From Dysidea avara (taxonomy: Eukaryota > Porifera > Demospongiae > Dictyoceratida > Dysideidae), in the NCBI RefSeq assembly GCF_963678975.1, contig NC_089279.1, positions 32,452,660-32,516,659 on the forward strand: 64,000 bases of DNA, given 5' to 3'. The translations under genes were made by a program, and so were the position numbers. The notes beneath the pieces were generated by a model, which searched no databases, was not told where the DNA came from, and saw nothing but the letters and a program-made list of their open reading frames with translations. Positions 63,188 through 64,000 of the stretch are shown piece after piece. Positions within the stretch are counted from its first letter, which is position 1, and each line of letters opens with the position of its first letter.

Positions 63188-64000
63188 AGACTGAGTAGTA
63201 TTCTGAACAACAGAGCCTTGTTTAAGGTTGTTACGGTTTGTTAATATCCCATTCCGTATAATTAAACCGGATTCTCCTTTTGCTCGTCTTTGTTTCAGTT
63301 CATCTACTGCTTTCTTGTGTTTAACTCGTTCTAGTTTATTTCTGTCTGGAGCAATGTAAATTTTATTGTACTGTTCATTTTTCCTCAGAAATGTGAATGG
63401 GCAAGTAAATAAATTTTATCATCAATGTCTTCAAGTGTTAAAAGTAGTGGCCTCTGTTTGTTAGAGATCTTTGGAACAACCTAACAACTTTAAGTATACT
63501 AATGTCCAACTTGAAAACACTGTTACTCAAGGTTTTGAATGATTCAATGTCAGCCTTTCAGTCATTTCTCTCTGTAACAAAAATTGTAGACAACTATATT
63601 ATACTTTCTGTGGTCTCTATCTGCCATTTCGACTACAATGTCCAAAGCACTCCCTGGTGAGGTGGATGCTAAATCTGAATCAGTTTCCATCTGATTGATG
63701 GCATCAGTAGTAGAGGATATATTCTGAATACGTTGATGTAGAGTTTGTTGTTTTGCAGATAAATCTGCAATTTTCAATAAGAGGTCATCCAGATATTTGG
63801 ATAAGTCAACAAGGTGGGAATTATCAGGCTTATCTTAGTCAAGGAAAGTAAACAACAGCTGTTTTATACGACTAATACAATTATTAGTATCACAGTAATA
63901 CACGACATTGCTTAACCCTCCAAGCACCATAATATTATCATACACCTCATCTGATAAACCCTCACATTTGGTGTGAATCCATGCAGCACACAGATCACAT
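63188..64000 (-). pseudogene. LINE L9 ORF1 (partial, broken)
   Basis: At the window end the minus strand reads CDLCAAWIHTKCEGLSDEVY, a PHD-type finger. A TAG lies near 63,836. Then LLLKIADLSAKQQTLHQRIQ (coiled coil), RDHRKYNIVVYNF (start of the RRM-like domain, 63,57x), broken frames, and a C-terminal block RNKLERVKHKKAVDELKQRR with GESGLIIRNGI (about 63,245-63,345). This is the standard PHD - coiled coil - RRM - C-terminal order of CR1-type ORF1. The 5' end lies outside the window. Confidence 0.72.

Larger units (their letters stand above)
59735..64000 (-). mobile_element. LINE L9, minus strand, runs off the window
   Basis: From right to left: ORF1 (from beyond 64,000 to about 63,190), a nested MITE, ORF2 endonuclease and RT (about 62,695-59,814), a 3' UTR with GATCCGGTATACAGGC, and an AATCAT-repeat tail near 59,735-59,755. 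Nearly full length; ORF2 is in three or four frames. Confidence 0.85.

Noticed and set aside
1-64000. CRISPR arrays, bacterial operons or prophage
   Set aside because: No regularly spaced repeats and no bacterial gene organisation; all recognisable coding is of eukaryotic mobile elements.
1-64000. tRNA or rRNA genes
   Set aside because: No A/B box with cloverleaf or rRNA core sequence was recognised by eye; a tRNAscan-SE and Infernal run would settle this.

Overview
The window reads as repeat-dense, AT-rich DNA of an invertebrate animal. The evidence is many CR1/L2-like LINEs, a BEL/Pao element, hAT and other DNA transposons, and a reverse-transcriptase family with a FADD box that I know from cnidarian and sponge genomes. 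A marine sponge or cnidarian is the best guess, but this is inference. I found no convincing multi-exon host gene. The only short intact domain protein is a THAP-domain ORF at 23.1 kb, and it too may belong to a transposon.

Layout. 0-4.8 kb: non-coding DNA with two MITEs and a dispersed repeat (R1). 4.8-10.8 kb: a BEL/Pao LTR element on the minus strand, both LTRs present, with broken gag-pol. 10.9-15.0 kb: a MITE, then a hAT transposon (with its own nested MITE) inserted in the 3' end of a poly(A) retroelement. 15.9-27.7 kb: one FADD-type retroelement copy cut into segments by a Mutator-like element, a MITE and a 7-kb composite element that holds four LINE pieces and the THAP ORF. 28.1-29.5 kb: a 1.4-kb DNA element (called TAG7 here). 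29.6-34.9 kb: a near full-length LINE with a nested hAT-like element. 35.9-37.0 kb: a decayed gene with an Ulp1-like protease remnant. 37.1-39.3 kb: a LINE on the minus strand. 39.7-45.5 kb: a palindromic element with arms of about 650 bp, carrying a LINE in its loop. 46.1-52.1 kb: a second FADD-type copy, interrupted by an antisense relative and by a second TAG7 copy that itself contains a 2.5-kb transposon. 52.1-57.9 kb: a transposon with TIRs of about 475 bp, coding for a large protein with a PIN/XPG-like nuclease region and a cysteine cluster (Academ-like by inference). 58.0-58.7 kb: a large hairpin. 58.85-59.5 kb: a tandem duplication. 59.7-64.0 kb: a LINE on the minus strand that runs off the window.

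The most useful property of the window is its stratigraphy. Many insertions keep target-site duplications, and several have an empty site either in the interrupted reading frame or in a second repeat copy. Element boundaries and relative ages can therefore be read directly. The most interesting candidates for undescribed biology are the TAG7 family (7-bp duplications, a shared acidic ORF, no recognised transposase), the palindromic element at 39.7-45.5 kb, the 2.5-kb element with GGAATC-rich ends, the PIN/cysteine-cluster transposon, and hairpin 3' ends shared by otherwise diverged LINEs.
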